Shown piece by piece: positions 1 to 8,080 of a stretch of DNA of 64,000 bases. The translations under genes and the position numbers were made by a program. Source of the DNA: JAJEBT01 sp965221485. Lineage in GTDB: Bacteria > Pseudomonadota > Alphaproteobacteria > MPNO01 > UBA830. The stretch covers positions 2,356,001-2,420,000 of the forward strand of contig OZ244893.1 of the NCBI GenBank assembly GCA_965221485.1. Reading direction: 5' to 3'. A model generated the notes under the pieces. It made no database searches. It was not told the origin of the DNA and saw only the letters and a program-made list of their open reading frames with translations. Each line of letters opens with the position of its first letter. Positions within the stretch are counted from its first letter, which is position 1.

Positions 1-540
1 AAGGTTGCCAACATCTGCCGAAAGACCCGAAATTCCGGCTGACAACAGGATCCCGATCTGAGAGCGGTCGGTGTCTGACAGCTGAGGACTGAACGTCTTC
101 AGATACGCTCCCATATTCGCTGCGGCATCACTTGCCCGATCCGTCGCTGACCGGTCCGGACCTCCTGCGCTCGTGACGGCCCCCGCCAGCACAAGTTGTT
201 CGGCATGCTCGCAATCGATTTCGATTTTCTGGATTCGTTGGCGCAGGGATTCACACAGGGTATCCGGTACTGGAGAAATCCCGCCTTTCATAATCATTCG
301 GATCTCACGCAATTTTCGAACGACGGCATGATGCCAATCGAAGGAAATGTCCAGCAGAAGCTGCAAATCCTCCTTTCCCAAACGGCCTCGATCTGAAGCA
401 CCAAACCACAGACAGAACAGCAACACATTGACATCAAGCTGGTACCGTTCTTGCAGATCAATACAGGCGGCTCCGACCTTGTCCTGCATGTAGACATCAA
501 GGGAATAGTCCCAGAATGGATGATCCGGAAATTGGGTCAC
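1..540 (-). CDS. TIGR02444 family protein (DUF2390), C-terminus cut by window edge
   Basis: Reading leftward from a GTG at 540, 180 codons stay open to base 1, so the C-terminal end lies outside the window. The N-terminal part has the family pattern: a Phe-Trp-Asp-Tyr-Ser-Leu opening, then a Cys-Ile-Asp-Leu-Gln helix, then Leu-Asp-Val-Asn-Val-Leu-Leu-Phe-Cys-Leu-Trp. These match TIGR02444 proteins, which are small, soluble, alpha-helical and of unknown function. A GAGGAG ribosome binding site lies about 9 bases before the GTG and fixes this start. The family often sits beside ABC-F ATPase genes in alphaproteobacteria; whether that holds here cannot be seen. Confidence 0.82.
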   Translation of the reverse strand, partial: MTQFPDHPFWDYSLDVYMQDKVGAACIDLQERYQLDVNVLLFCLWFGASDRGRLGKEDLQLLLDISFDWHHAVVRKLREIRMIMKGGISPVPDTLCESLRQRIQKIEIDCEHAEQLVLAGAVTSAGGPDRSATDRASDAAANMGAYLKTFSPQLSDTDRSQIGILLSAGISGLSADVGNL

Positions 541-1322
541 GGATTTTTCTCCTCGCAGGCCCGTCAGGTGTTATATACCCGCCAATGCCTCTGAAGGGCC
601 GGGCGGTTACCCGGAACGCAGTCTGCTGATCTTCACAAAATAAACTGCCGCGCCTGAAAATGGGAGCCCGTCCGGTATCAACAGACTGCAGTCCACAGAG
701 CCGGAGCAAGCTACCGAAACAACTGTAGCCGCATTACCATTATCGCAACACTGATCCTGCCGAATGATCACACAGGTTTTCCAGGTGGGCCCAGGAATCA
801 TGATGCAGGGAAGCGATATCTGGTATCAAACGTGCCAATGACTGGAAAGAAATCGGCCTTCTGATGCCTTCAACTCCCGTCGGCCCAAATCTTCCTGGCT
901 GCAACCCGCCACTGCCATTCCAACGCAGGCGCATATTCAGGATCGTGCGTGATCCGCCAACTGCGAACAGCCGGGTCGGGGGCAACCGGATACCGTCGTA
1001 ATGCAGAGCCTGGTCGCCTGATCAGGAAAATCCTGCCATCGGCCTGTTTACAGGCAGCATTCGGTATACCAGCAGCAACCGTTCTGACAACCCGATGCCG
1101 GAGGGTCCTCTACGGACGGGCTCCTGAAAAGCAACGGAAGTCATCTGCAGCTTCAGCAACAAAACGGGATCCGCAATTCAATGATTCAGGAACCGACAGC
1201 CATCAGATGACCGCAAAACCCCTCGCCCGGACAAGGCCCGACAGCGCGTTCGCACAAAAGACAGCGCCAAGGCAGACGGGCTGGCTGGACGATCTCCGGA
1301 AACGCGATAGCAATCAGACTTT
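541..1322. other. gene-free stretch
   Basis: I see no supported gene. All short open frames lack a ribosome binding site and any recognisable motif. The part next to 1322 is where a toxin gene would be expected after the antitoxin-like gene that ends at 1323. None of the three leftward frames gives a PIN-domain start or acidic residues in PIN order. Confidence 0.5.
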
Positions 1323-1775
1323 TCAATAACCCATACGCAATTCCTGGGCGTCCGCGACCAGGTCGTCGAGCACCCGACGTCGGGCTGCATCCATAGCAGT
1401 CTTGTAGCGGAGGATAGCGTCAAGACGAACGCGGTTGTCCGTCCCCACCTTGTGGAAGGGAATGGCTCCTGCCTTGAGGAGCCCGACCAGAAAGGGACGA
1501 GAAACGTTGAGGAAGTCGGCCGCCTGACGGATGGTGAGTTCGGCGTCATTCCGCACCACTGCAACCGGACCACCCGACGCCATGCCCTCGAGTATGTCCA
1601 GAAGCAACTCTCCGACCGACGCGGGCAGGTCGATCGTCTCCTGGCCATGTGCGCTCATGACGAGGAGCGAAGGAGCACCGTCCGCATACAGAAGATCGCG
1701 CAAGCGTTCACTGGAAGCTTTGGCAATCCTGGCATCCGCTGCCGAAGGAACGAGTGATCGTATCCGTGCAACCAT
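1323..1775 (-). CDS. excisionase-type HTH protein, antitoxin-like
   Basis: A 150-residue protein. Residues about 80-125 form a MerR/excisionase-type winged helix: Leu-Thr-Ile-Arg-Gln-Ala-Ala-Asp-Phe-Leu-Asn-Val-Ser-Arg, then Ile-Pro-Phe-His-Lys-Val-Gly. A charged C-terminal helix and an Ala-Gln-Glu-Leu tail follow. This architecture is common for the antitoxin of type II pairs whose toxin is a PIN-domain RNase encoded just downstream; it would bind its own promoter and the toxin. Here no toxin follows, so the gene is either a solitary regulator or the remnant of a pair. GGAGGAGG lies 8 bases before the ATG, and the ATG shares one base with the stop of a tiny upstream frame (TAATG). Confidence 0.75.
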   Translation of the reverse strand: MVARIRSLVPSAADARIAKASSERLRDLLYADGAPSLLVMSAHGQETIDLPASVGELLLDILEGMASGGPVAVVRNDAELTIRQAADFLNVSRPFLVGLLKAGAIPFHKVGTDNRVRLDAILRYKTAMDAARRRVLDDLVADAQELRMGY

Positions 1776-2174
1776 TAGTCCGGCCTCCTCCTCCCCGGTT
1801 TCCAGGCGGCCATAGCGGCTGAATTCTTCATTCGCAATATCCGAAACCTGTGCTCCTGGGGGTCTTTCCTGTTAGCAGTCGCAGGGGTCACGCCGGAATT
1901 TTCGTTCTTCATGACGGTGTGCGACTTGGTTTCGTCGCGTTTCAACTGACCTTGCATCCGGTGCCGTCAGGCGTGCTGGACTGAATCCCGAAGCGGCTCT
2001 TCATTCCCGGTCTGCGAATTCGACGCTCAGAGCCGGAACACGCCTCGTCACCTGCCGCAGCCGGCCAGCAGAAAGGATAAAATTTTCTCCTCCAAATCCA
2101 TGATGCAAAGATAACGGCTTGCCGGGATTTCTGTTAGCATCTGTTTCAATTGCCGATAAGAAGGATGTCTCTGC
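1776..2174. other. intergenic region with a doubtful 60-codon frame
   Basis: A leftward frame of 60 codons (1957 to 1775) ends in a TAATG overlap with the HTH gene. Its last codons are simply the purine-rich ribosome binding site of that gene, and the peptide (Lys/Arg-rich, no motif) resembles nothing I know. A translated leader is possible but not supported. The rest is the divergent promoter region between the HTH gene and the ydcH-purEK unit. Confidence 0.3.
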
Positions 2175-2375
2175 ATGAGCAAGCAGGAAGCTCTCCGGCG
2201 CAGGCTGAAGGAACTGGAACGGGAACACCGCGAACTGGGAGAAGTGATTGCGCGGCTGACCGAACGGGCACCCTATGATCAGCTGCAACTGCAGAGACTG
2301 AAGAAACAAAAGCTCGCGCTGAAGGATCAGATCGTCAGAACCGAAAATGAACTCTATCCCGATATCATCGCCTGA
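2175..2375 (+). CDS. YdcH/DUF465 small coiled-coil protein
   Basis: This 66-residue protein is almost entirely one charged amphipathic helix pair. The order is Arg-Arg-Arg-Leu-Lys-Glu-Leu-Glu-Arg-Glu-His, a short turn at Pro-Tyr-Asp, and Leu-Lys-Lys-Gln-Lys-Leu-Ala-Leu-Lys-Asp-Gln-Ile. That is the DUF465 (YdcH) pattern, including the conserved Leu-Lys-Lys-x-Lys-Leu segment. The family is widespread in proteobacteria and its molecular role is unknown. The gene lies 29 bases before purE on the same strand, an arrangement common in alphaproteobacteria, so the three may be cotranscribed. AAGGA precedes the ATG. Confidence 0.85.
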   Translation: MSKQEALRRRLKELEREHRELGEVIARLTERAPYDQLQLQRLKKQKLALKDQIVRTENELYPDIIA

Positions 2376-2404
2376 CCACGCCCCCGAGAAAGAAACCAGG
2401 TGCC

Positions 2405-2941
2405 ATGGCACTTCAACCTTCGAACCCGGACAACGAAGTCACTGATCGGCGACCCAGCGTCGGGGTCGTCATGGGCAGTCAATCGGACTGGACGACAATG
2501 AACGAAGCTGCCGGCATCCTCGAAACACTGTCGATTCCTTACGAGACCCGGATCGTCTCGGCGCATCGCACTCCCGACCGGTTGTTCGAGTACGGGAGAT
2601 CAGCCCGGGCCCGTGGTCTCAAGGTAATTATTGCAGGTGCGGGAGGTGCGGCCCACCTGCCCGGCATGCTGGCCTCCCTGACGCCTCTACCGGTCCTTGG
2701 CGTGCCAGTGGAGAGCCGGATGCTCAAGGGGATGGACAGCCTGCTGTCGATTGTGCAGATGCCGCGGGGTGTTCCTGTGGGAACCCTCGCCATCGGTGGT
2801 GCGGGTGCCCTGAATGCCGGACTACTCGCCGCTGCGATCATCGCTCTTGAAGACGGAGAGGTCGCGCACCGCCTTGATCACTGGCGTGACGCGCAAACGA
2901 GTGCGGTAGGAAACTTTCCTTCATCTCCGTCAGTTCAGTGA
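2405..2941 (+). CDS. purE: N5-carboxyaminoimidazole ribonucleotide mutase
   Basis: Converts N5-CAIR to 4-carboxy-AIR in cytosolic de novo purine synthesis, acting after PurK. The 178-residue protein has the class I PurE signatures: Val-Val-Met-Gly-Ser-Gln-Ser-Asp at about 21-28, Ser-Ala-His-Arg-Thr-Pro at 52-57 with the catalytic His54, and Gly-Ala-Gly-Gly-Ala-Ala-His-Leu-Pro-Gly-Met at 78-88. Its length is a little over the usual ~160 because of a ~17-residue polar N-terminal extension, as in many alphaproteobacteria. The stop overlaps the purK start by four bases (GTGA), so the two are translationally coupled. Confidence 0.97.
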   Translation: MALQPSNPDNEVTDRRPSVGVVMGSQSDWTTMNEAAGILETLSIPYETRIVSAHRTPDRLFEYGRSARARGLKVIIAGAGGAAHLPGMLASLTPLPVLGVPVESRMLKGMDSLLSIVQMPRGVPVGTLAIGGAGALNAGLLAAAIIALEDGEVAHRLDHWRDAQTSAVGNFPSSPSVQ

Positions 2942-4038
2942 AGAGCATAAACGGGTTCCCGGTGCTTCCACCAGGATCAATCATCGGCATTATCGGCGGT
3001 GGACAGCTGGGTCGCATGACCGCCATAGCCGCGGCCAGACTGGGTTACCGGTGTCACGTGTTCAGTCCGGACGACGATGCACCGGCCAAGGAGGTCGCTC
3101 CTTTCGCAACAACGGCTTTCTATGACGATATCGAAGCCGTCGAGGCCTTCGCGAAGTCCGTCGATGTCGTGACCTTCGAATTTGAAAACGTGCCCGATGA
3201 CGCCCTCGCGAGAATCGCGCTGCAGACCCCAGTTCGCCCGGGCATCATGGCCCTTCAGGTCTCCCAGGACCGGATCAAGGAAAAGTCATTCTTTACTTCC
3301 CTGGGGATTGACATCGCTTCATGGCATCCCGTCCAGTCACCGGACTCCCTGCAGGAAGCGTTGCAGACCGTTTCCCTTCCCGCCATTCTCAAGACTGCCC
3401 GGCTCGGTTACGACGGTCGTGGTCAGGTGCGGCTTCACCACAAGGACGAAGCGGCCGAAGCCTGGAAGACGATCGGCACGGTTCGCGCTGTACTGGAAGA
3501 AGTCGTGGAGTTCGAGCGCGAGATCTCGGTCATCGTCGCCCGCAGCCTCGACGGGGGCAAGGTAAGCTGGGATCCTGTCGATAATGTCCACCGCAACCAT
3601 ATTCTGCATACAACATCGGCGCCCTCTACGCTGCCCCGGAACCGCCAGAAGGCGGCAGTGGAAATCGCCGGCCTGATTGCAGATGAACTCGAAATTACCG
3701 GCCTGCTCGCTGTCGAAATGTTCGTATTGGGCGACGGCCGCCTGCTGGTCAATGAAATTGCACCGAGACCCCACAATTCAGGTCACTGGACACTGGACGC
3801 TTGCGCCATTGACCAGTTCGAACAGCTGGTTCGCGCCGTGACAGGGCTGCCGCTGGGTGACCCCCGCCCCCATTCTGCCGCCGTAATGACCAACCTCATC
3901 GGCTCGGAGATCGACAATTGGCAGTCCTTGCTACGCGAACGCGGAGCCTGCGTGCATCTCTATGGAAAATCCGAGGTTCGCACCGGGCGCAAGATGGGTC
4001 ATGTCACCCGGTTGTCGCGGAATGTGTCTCGACCATAG
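2938..4038 (+). CDS. purK: N5-carboxyaminoimidazole ribonucleotide synthase
   Basis: ATP-grasp enzyme that carboxylates aminoimidazole ribonucleotide with bicarbonate and ATP, supplying PurE. The 366-residue protein has the N-terminal Gly-Ile-Ile-Gly-Gly-Gly-Gln-Leu-Gly-Arg-Met loop, the Val-Thr-Phe-Glu-Phe-Glu-Asn-Val segment, the ATP-grasp core with Lys-Thr-Ala-Arg-Leu-Gly-Tyr-Asp-Gly-Arg-Gly-Gln, and the Asn-Glu-Ile-Ala-Pro-Arg-Pro-His-Asn-Ser-Gly metal/phosphate motif. It ends with the usual Gly-Arg-Lys-Met-Gly-His-Val tail. The start is GTG, overlapping the purE stop. Its last ~40 bases overlap the end of the convergent coq9 gene. Confidence 0.97.
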   Translation: MKSINGFPVLPPGSIIGIIGGGQLGRMTAIAAARLGYRCHVFSPDDDAPAKEVAPFATTAFYDDIEAVEAFAKSVDVVTFEFENVPDDALARIALQTPVRPGIMALQVSQDRIKEKSFFTSLGIDIASWHPVQSPDSLQEALQTVSLPAILKTARLGYDGRGQVRLHHKDEAAEAWKTIGTVRAVLEEVVEFEREISVIVARSLDGGKVSWDPVDNVHRNHILHTTSAPSTLPRNRQKAAVEIAGLIADELEITGLLAVEMFVLGDGRLLVNEIAPRPHNSGHWTLDACAIDQFEQLVRAVTGLPLGDPRPHSAAVMTNLIGSEIDNWQSLLRERGACVHLYGKSEVRTGRKMGHVTRLSRNVSRP

Positions 4039-4673
4039 GTCTTGTCGAACGCGCTTCGGACGCCGCGGAAGGAAGCACCTGCAAGGCTGTTGCAATACTC
4101 CACGCGATCGCGCACACGCCGAAAAAGCTGCGTACCCGCCAGTCTTCGCGAAAGGAATGTTCGCGTGGCCTCCATGTCTTCACTGTCATCATCCAGCCAG
4201 CAGACAGTCGTGGACGAGATCACGGCAGCCAGTATCGCCCGCTTTGTGTAGTAAGAGAAATCACTGGACCGATCCCCCGCAAGATACCATGTCTCGTCAA
4301 CCGTCCGCGACAACAGTCGAAGCCCGAGCATGACATTGGGGGGAAGAGCAAGGTAGGCGATTCCCCGGCGCACAGCTTCGCGATAGGGCAGTAACGCTTC
4401 CAGCCGGCCAATGACGAGTTGCTCGACGCTCTGGTGAAGACGCAGTTCTTCAAAACCTTCCGATGTCGCGATTACGGACATCGACTGATCAGCACGTTCC
4501 GAAAAGTGTATCAGGGCATCCTGCGGCCCCAGCGGAAACACCGTTTCCATGGGTTCAGCCGTGACCCCGAGATCATTCATCCCTGCCTGAAGTGCTGCGC
4601 GAGACCACCCTTTGTCCGGAATATGGGCCAGCATGGCATCAAGCAAACGATCACGGGCCTCCGGTATCGTCAT
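3999..4673 (-). CDS. COQ9 family protein (ubiquinone biosynthesis accessory)
   Basis: A 224-residue protein with a TetR-like helical N-terminus and the conserved COQ9 core near residue 130: Thr-Trp-Tyr-Leu-Ala-Gly-Asp-Arg-Ser-Ser-Asp-Phe with Tyr-Tyr-Thr-Lys-Arg. In mitochondria COQ9 binds lipids and presents the isoprenoid precursor to COQ7. The bacterial homologue, often labelled rpsU-divergently transcribed protein, probably also supports ubiquinone synthesis. Its ATG overlaps the def stop by four bases (ATGA), so it is the second gene of a def-coq9 unit. It converges on purK with about 40 bases of overlap. rpsU is nearby, but a 1-kb gap and def lie between. Confidence 0.88.
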   Translation of the reverse strand: MTIPEARDRLLDAMLAHIPDKGWSRAALQAGMNDLGVTAEPMETVFPLGPQDALIHFSERADQSMSVIATSEGFEELRLHQSVEQLVIGRLEALLPYREAVRRGIAYLALPPNVMLGLRLLSRTVDETWYLAGDRSSDFSYYTKRAILAAVISSTTVCWLDDDSEDMEATRTFLSRRLAGTQLFRRVRDRVEYCNSLAGASFRGVRSAFDKTYGRDTFRDNRVT

Positions 4674-5242
4674 TCACCGCGCCTCCTGGCATCGCTGCTG
4701 TCGCTTCGTTCCGCCTCAAGGGCATATCGAAGTTCTTCATTGAAGCTCAGCAGTGAAAGATCGTTTATGCGCATGGGGTAAAGGATTCCATCGAGATGAT
4801 CGATTTCATGCTGAACGACCCGGGCGTGAAAGTTCGTAGCCTCGCGTTCGATCAGACGGCCCTCTGTGTCATAGCCACGATAGGCGATACGGGTAAATCT
4901 CGGCACGGCACCCGTGATTCCGGGAATTGACAGACAACCCTCCCAGCCAAGACTTATTTCGTCACCCTGTTGCTCGAATTCCGGATTGATAAGGACAGTG
5001 ACTGGCGCAATATCTGTTGGAAGATCTTCATTTGGATTTCTGGTCGACGGTGCCTTGAACACGATCACGCGCCGGCTTTCATGAACCTGGGGTGCGGCAA
5101 GGCCAACCCCGCCAGCATCTTCCATGGTGGAAAGCATGTCGTTCACGAGAGTCCGAACGACGTTATCGGTCGGATCCTCGACAGGCGCTGCTGCCTGCAA
5201 GAGGACAGGATGGCCCATCCGGGCGATCTTCAGAATTGACAT
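4670..5242 (-). CDS. def: peptide deformylase
   Basis: Removes the N-formyl group from nascent proteins in the cytosol. With the start at 5242 the protein is 190 residues and has all three family motifs: Gly-Val-Gly-Leu-Ala-Ala-Pro-Gln at 45-52, Glu-Gly-Cys-Leu-Ser at 101-105 (metal ligand Cys103), and His-Glu-Ile-Asp-His at 145-149 (two His ligands and catalytic Glu). The frame extends 39 codons further upstream, but that part has no motif. GAAGGAGG lies about 9 bases before the chosen ATG, whose product opens Met-Ser-Ile-Leu as in homologues. It is usually paired with fmt; here it is coupled to coq9 instead. Confidence 0.96.
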   Translation of the reverse strand: MSILKIARMGHPVLLQAAAPVEDPTDNVVRTLVNDMLSTMEDAGGVGLAAPQVHESRRVIVFKAPSTRNPNEDLPTDIAPVTVLINPEFEQQGDEISLGWEGCLSIPGITGAVPRFTRIAYRGYDTEGRLIEREATNFHARVVQHEIDHLDGILYPMRINDLSLLSFNEELRYALEAERSDSSDARRRGE

Positions 5243-6131
5243 TATCCCTTGCCTCCTTCGCGATACTGATGGCGTCGCAACTGCGAGACACCAGTTCTGT
5301 GATCCAGGCAACAACCCAGTATACGACGAATTTCCCGAGATCTGTGGCCTCGCTGGCATTGTCCGTATGAACGCTCACCAGCACAAGGTGATCAGATAAG
5401 GTTCCTTGATTGACGCCTCCGGAACTCCGGAAACCGAATAATTTCACCCGGCCTCCGCGGATCTTCATCACACGCTCCCGGCGCCAGCTTATTCCGGATA
5501 TTCCAATTCAGTCTGTGTCTTTGACCTGTCCAGGAATCCTGAAACCCGCACGCCATCGCCGGCAGCCGGTCTGGCCGGGTCTGCAGACGCCAGAATACCG
5601 CTGGATAACTGGTGACAGCTATGAGGTACAGCCCAATCTTCTCCGAATGCTCCTGTCCGAGCATTCGGAGGCGCCGCTCAAAAAAACGGATCGCCTGGCC
5701 AGTCCCCGGGATGGGCACGAAAATCACGGAAACCGTCTCGTCAAGACCGCGATGACCGAGGCCAAGACTGCCGCAATTGGTCAATGACGGCGCCGGACGC
5801 AGGGGCAAATAATCGGGTGCGCACCATGGTTGATACCGGCGAACAAGCCACGGAACCATCTCACAAGAATCGGCGCAGGACAGGTTTGAGAATTTTCTCG
5901 GATCCCTGACATCATCAGCGAAGATGGCAGAAGGGATGCGGACCGAAGACCTTCCAGCCCTTCGACGATTCTGGTCCGAACGTTCGTTCGTCATACCTGA
6001 CAATTTGAGTAACGTCTCGACGGTCTCGATCCGTGCAACCGGTGCGTGTTTCTCGTTTAACCCTGGAGCTGCAAAATTACCCCTCGCATCCGCGGCAAGG
6101 CGTCCGGCCAGTAACCGCTCGTCGGAAATTC
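5243..6131. other. gene-free stretch before rpsU
   Basis: No supported gene. A leftward 302-codon open frame covers most of it and runs antisense into rpsU. It has no motif, an Arg/Ser/Pro-rich shadow composition and no ribosome binding site, so I do not call it. The stretch carries a strong 12-bp inverted repeat (listed separately) and ends in the rpsU promoter. Confidence 0.5.
5641..5670. repeat. perfect 12-bp inverted repeat
   Basis: The arms CTCCGAATGCTC (5641-5652) and GAGCATTCGGAG (5659-5670) are perfect reverse complements around a 6-base loop. No T-run follows on either strand, so it is not a classical terminator. It could be an operator, a structured RNA element or an intergenic palindrome. 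Confidence 0.7.
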
Positions 6132-6159
6132 TTGCCAGCGAGCAACAACTTGTTATATC
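6132..6159 (+). promoter_or_regulatory. probable sigma-70 promoter of rpsU
   Basis: TTGCCA (5 of 6 to the -35 consensus) at 6132-6137, a 16-base spacer, then TATATC (4 of 6 to the -10) at 6154-6159. The element lies about 65 bases before the rpsU start, in an otherwise gene-free stretch. This is a match by eye, not a scored prediction. Confidence 0.4.
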
Positions 6160-6223
6160 CTGCAGGCCAATGTGGAAAGTTAGCTCTCCACCACCGGAAG
6201 CAGACAAAGGAGATGAACAGCCA

Positions 6224-6427
6224 GTGGAAGTGACGGTTCGTGACAATGATGTAGACCAGGCGCTGCGCGCTCTCAAAAAAAAGATGCAGCGCGAAGGCAT
6301 TTTCCGCGAAATGAAAATGCGAAGGTCCTATGAGAAGCCTTCTGAACGCCGCGCCCGCGAAAAGGCGGAGGCTATCCGTCGCGCCCGCAAGCTCGAACGA
6401 AAGAGGCTCGAGCGCGAAGGTTTTTGA
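6224..6427 (+). CDS. rpsU: 30S ribosomal protein S21
   Basis: Small-subunit ribosomal protein, 67 residues from a GTG start. It opens Met-Glu-Val-Thr-Val-Arg-Asp-Asn-Asp-Val-Asp-Gln-Ala-Leu-Arg and continues with Lys-Lys-Met-Gln-Arg-Glu-Gly and the basic tail, ending Leu-Glu-Arg-Glu-Gly-Phe. Both length and sequence are typical of alphaproteobacterial S21. The frame is open upstream to 5924, but that part has no S21 similarity. AAAGGAG at 6206-6212 is about 11 bases from the GTG and supports this start; a second GTG two codons on is possible. A promoter precedes the gene and a strong terminator follows, so it is a single-gene unit. Confidence 0.95.
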   Translation: MEVTVRDNDVDQALRALKKKMQREGIFREMKMRRSYEKPSERRAREKAEAIRRARKLERKRLEREGF

Positions 6428-6453
6428 TATCAGCACTTCTCGGTAAGACAAAC

Positions 6454-6477
6454 AGGCCGCTCGCACGCGGCCTTTTT
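6454..6477 (+). terminator. intrinsic terminator of rpsU
   Basis: AGGCCGC (6454-6460), a 6-base loop, and GCGGCCT (6467-6473) form a perfect 7-bp GC-rich stem that runs straight into five T. It starts 26 bases after the rpsU stop. Confidence 0.85.
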
Positions 6478-6605
6478 CACAAGTTCCGGAACAAAATCAC
6501 TGTGTAACGCTTCGCCGGAGACGGGCCGCGATCGTTTGATGATGCTAACATGGGGTCGTAAGGGTCCTGGCCGATTCCTGGGGACGACAGGCCCGGAGGT
6601 GACGC

Positions 6606-7325
6606 ATGACGCATCCTGTCATCGGTATCACTCTTGATTCCGAGGATTCAGGAGGTTACTCACGGTTCCCATGGTATGCCGTCCGGCAGAATTATGGAAA
6701 GGCTGTCACGGCCGCCGGAGGACTGCCGGTCATGCTGCCGCATTTTCCGGAACAGGTCGATGTCTATCTGGACCAGCTCTCGGGGCTTGTCATCACCGGT
6801 GGAGCTTTCGATGTCGATCCTCTTCTGTATGGAGAAGCGGAACGCCACGGAACCGTGGCTCTCAAGTCATACCGAACCTCCTTTGAATGGGGAATGGCGG
6901 AAGGCGCACTTGGGCGCGGTATGCCAATTCTCGGCATTTGCGGTGGCCAGCAGTTGCTGAATGTCGTGCTGGGTGGAACACTCATTCAACATATTCCGGA
7001 CGAGGTTCCGGACGCCCTTGAACATGAACAGCCGAATCCGCGTGATGAACCGGGGCACGATGTCACTATCGTTGCGGATACTCTTCTCCACCACATTGCA
7101 GACGCCTCGACAATTGCCGTGAATTCCGCCCACCACCAGGCTGTGAAACAAACCGGACCCGGTGTGATCATCAACGCTGTCGCCCCGGACGGGGTGATAG
7201 AGGGAATAGAGTTCCCACGGCATGATTTCTGTGTCGGTGTTCAGTGGCATCCCGAGTTCCAGATCAACGTGACTGACAAACGGATCTTCCAGGCTTTTGT
7301 CGATGCCGCCAGACGGACCTGCTGA
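6606..7325 (+). CDS. gamma-glutamyl-gamma-aminobutyrate hydrolase family (peptidase C26)
   Basis: A class-I glutamine-amidotransferase-fold hydrolase of 239 residues, in the PuuD/gamma-Glu-GABA hydrolase family that splits gamma-glutamyl amides. Visible features are Gly-Leu-Val-Ile-Thr-Gly-Gly near 60-66, the nucleophile elbow Gly-Ile-Cys-Gly-Gly with Cys112, and Gly-Val-Gln-Trp-His-Pro-Glu with His215 and Glu217, giving the Cys-His-Glu triad. GGAGGTG lies 6 bases before the ATG. The pseudouridine synthase gene starts 2 bases after its stop, so they are probably one operon. The natural substrate here is unknown, since no other putrescine genes are near. Confidence 0.9.
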   Translation: MTHPVIGITLDSEDSGGYSRFPWYAVRQNYGKAVTAAGGLPVMLPHFPEQVDVYLDQLSGLVITGGAFDVDPLLYGEAERHGTVALKSYRTSFEWGMAEGALGRGMPILGICGGQQLLNVVLGGTLIQHIPDEVPDALEHEQPNPRDEPGHDVTIVADTLLHHIADASTIAVNSAHHQAVKQTGPGVIINAVAPDGVIEGIEFPRHDFCVGVQWHPEFQINVTDKRIFQAFVDAARRTC

Positions 7326-7327
7326 CA

Positions 7328-8080
7328 ATGTCCAAAGGCAGCGAACGCATTGCCAAGCGGCTGTCGCGAGCCGGCCTGTGTTCACGCAGGGAAGCAGAGC
7401 GCTGGATCGCAGCCGGGCGTGTCGCCGTCAACGGCGAAACCGTTACGGCGCCGGGTACCCTGGTCACCGAGCAGTCGCGCGTTACAGTTGATGGCAAACC
7501 TGTCCGTCTTCCAGAACCCTCGTGCCTGTGGCTCTACCACAAGCCCGCCGGCGTCATTTGCACAAATTCAGACCGGTACGGCCGTCCCACTGTCTTTGAC
7601 AGACTGCCGGAACACCTGCCAAGAGTTATGACGGTTGGTCGCCTTGATCTCCCCTCCGAGGGTCTTCTTCTTCTGACCAATGACGGTGAGCTTGCACGGA
7701 CCCTTGAACTTCCAGCAACGGGATGGCTGCGACGATATCGGGTCCGGCTCAGAGGTCGGCCATCCGATGACGAGCTGGCCCGACTGGAAAACGGCGTGTC
7801 CCTGGCCAATCAGAATTATGGCCCCATCCAGTCAAGTGTGGACCGGGCAACAGGTGCCAACAGTTGGCTTACAGTCAGTCTTCGAGAGGGCCGTAATCGG
7901 GAAATCCGCCAGGTGTTTGAGCATCTGGGATATCCCGTAAATCGCCTTATTCGGATCGCGTTCGGTCCTTTTCAACTCGGCAATCTGCCGCGCGACGCGG
8001 TCAAGGCCATTCCACAGCGCGTATTGCGAGAGCAACTGGGCAACAGGCTGGGAAATGAGGATCATATCCGGCCGACATAA
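7328..8080 (+). CDS. rRNA pseudouridine synthase, RsuA/RluB family
   Basis: Isomerises a uridine of ribosomal RNA to pseudouridine. The 250-residue protein has an N-terminal S4 RNA-binding domain (about 1-60, with Ser-Arg-Ala-Gly-Leu-Cys-Ser-Arg-Arg-Glu-Ala) and the RsuA/RluB catalytic domain. The latter contains Val-Gly-Arg-Leu-Asp at 103-107, whose Asp107 is the catalytic residue, and Arg-Glu-Gly-Arg-Asn-Arg-Glu-Ile-Arg-Gln near 190. Length and the basic start fit the short alphaproteobacterial RluB-like proteins. The target site (23S U2605 or another) cannot be told from sequence. It overlaps rsmD by 26 bases, suggesting coupled expression of two ribosome-modifying enzymes. Confidence 0.93.
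   Translation: MSKGSERIAKRLSRAGLCSRREAERWIAAGRVAVNGETVTAPGTLVTEQSRVTVDGKPVRLPEPSCLWLYHKPAGVICTNSDRYGRPTVFDRLPEHLPRVMTVGRLDLPSEGLLLLTNDGELARTLELPATGWLRRYRVRLRGRPSDDELARLENGVSLANQNYGPIQSSVDRATGANSWLTVSLREGRNREIRQVFEHLGYPVNRLIRIAFGPFQLGNLPRDAVKAIPQRVLREQLGNRLGNEDHIRPT

Noticed and set aside
1775..1957. 60-codon gene overlapping the antitoxin-like start (TAATG)
   Set aside because: The overlap looks like translational coupling, but the last codons are just the downstream ribosome binding site and the rest has no motif; kept only as a note.
5392..6300. Leftward open frame of 302 codons before and across rpsU
   Set aside because: No family motif, no ribosome binding site, Arg/Ser/Pro-rich shadow composition, and it runs antisense into rpsU.
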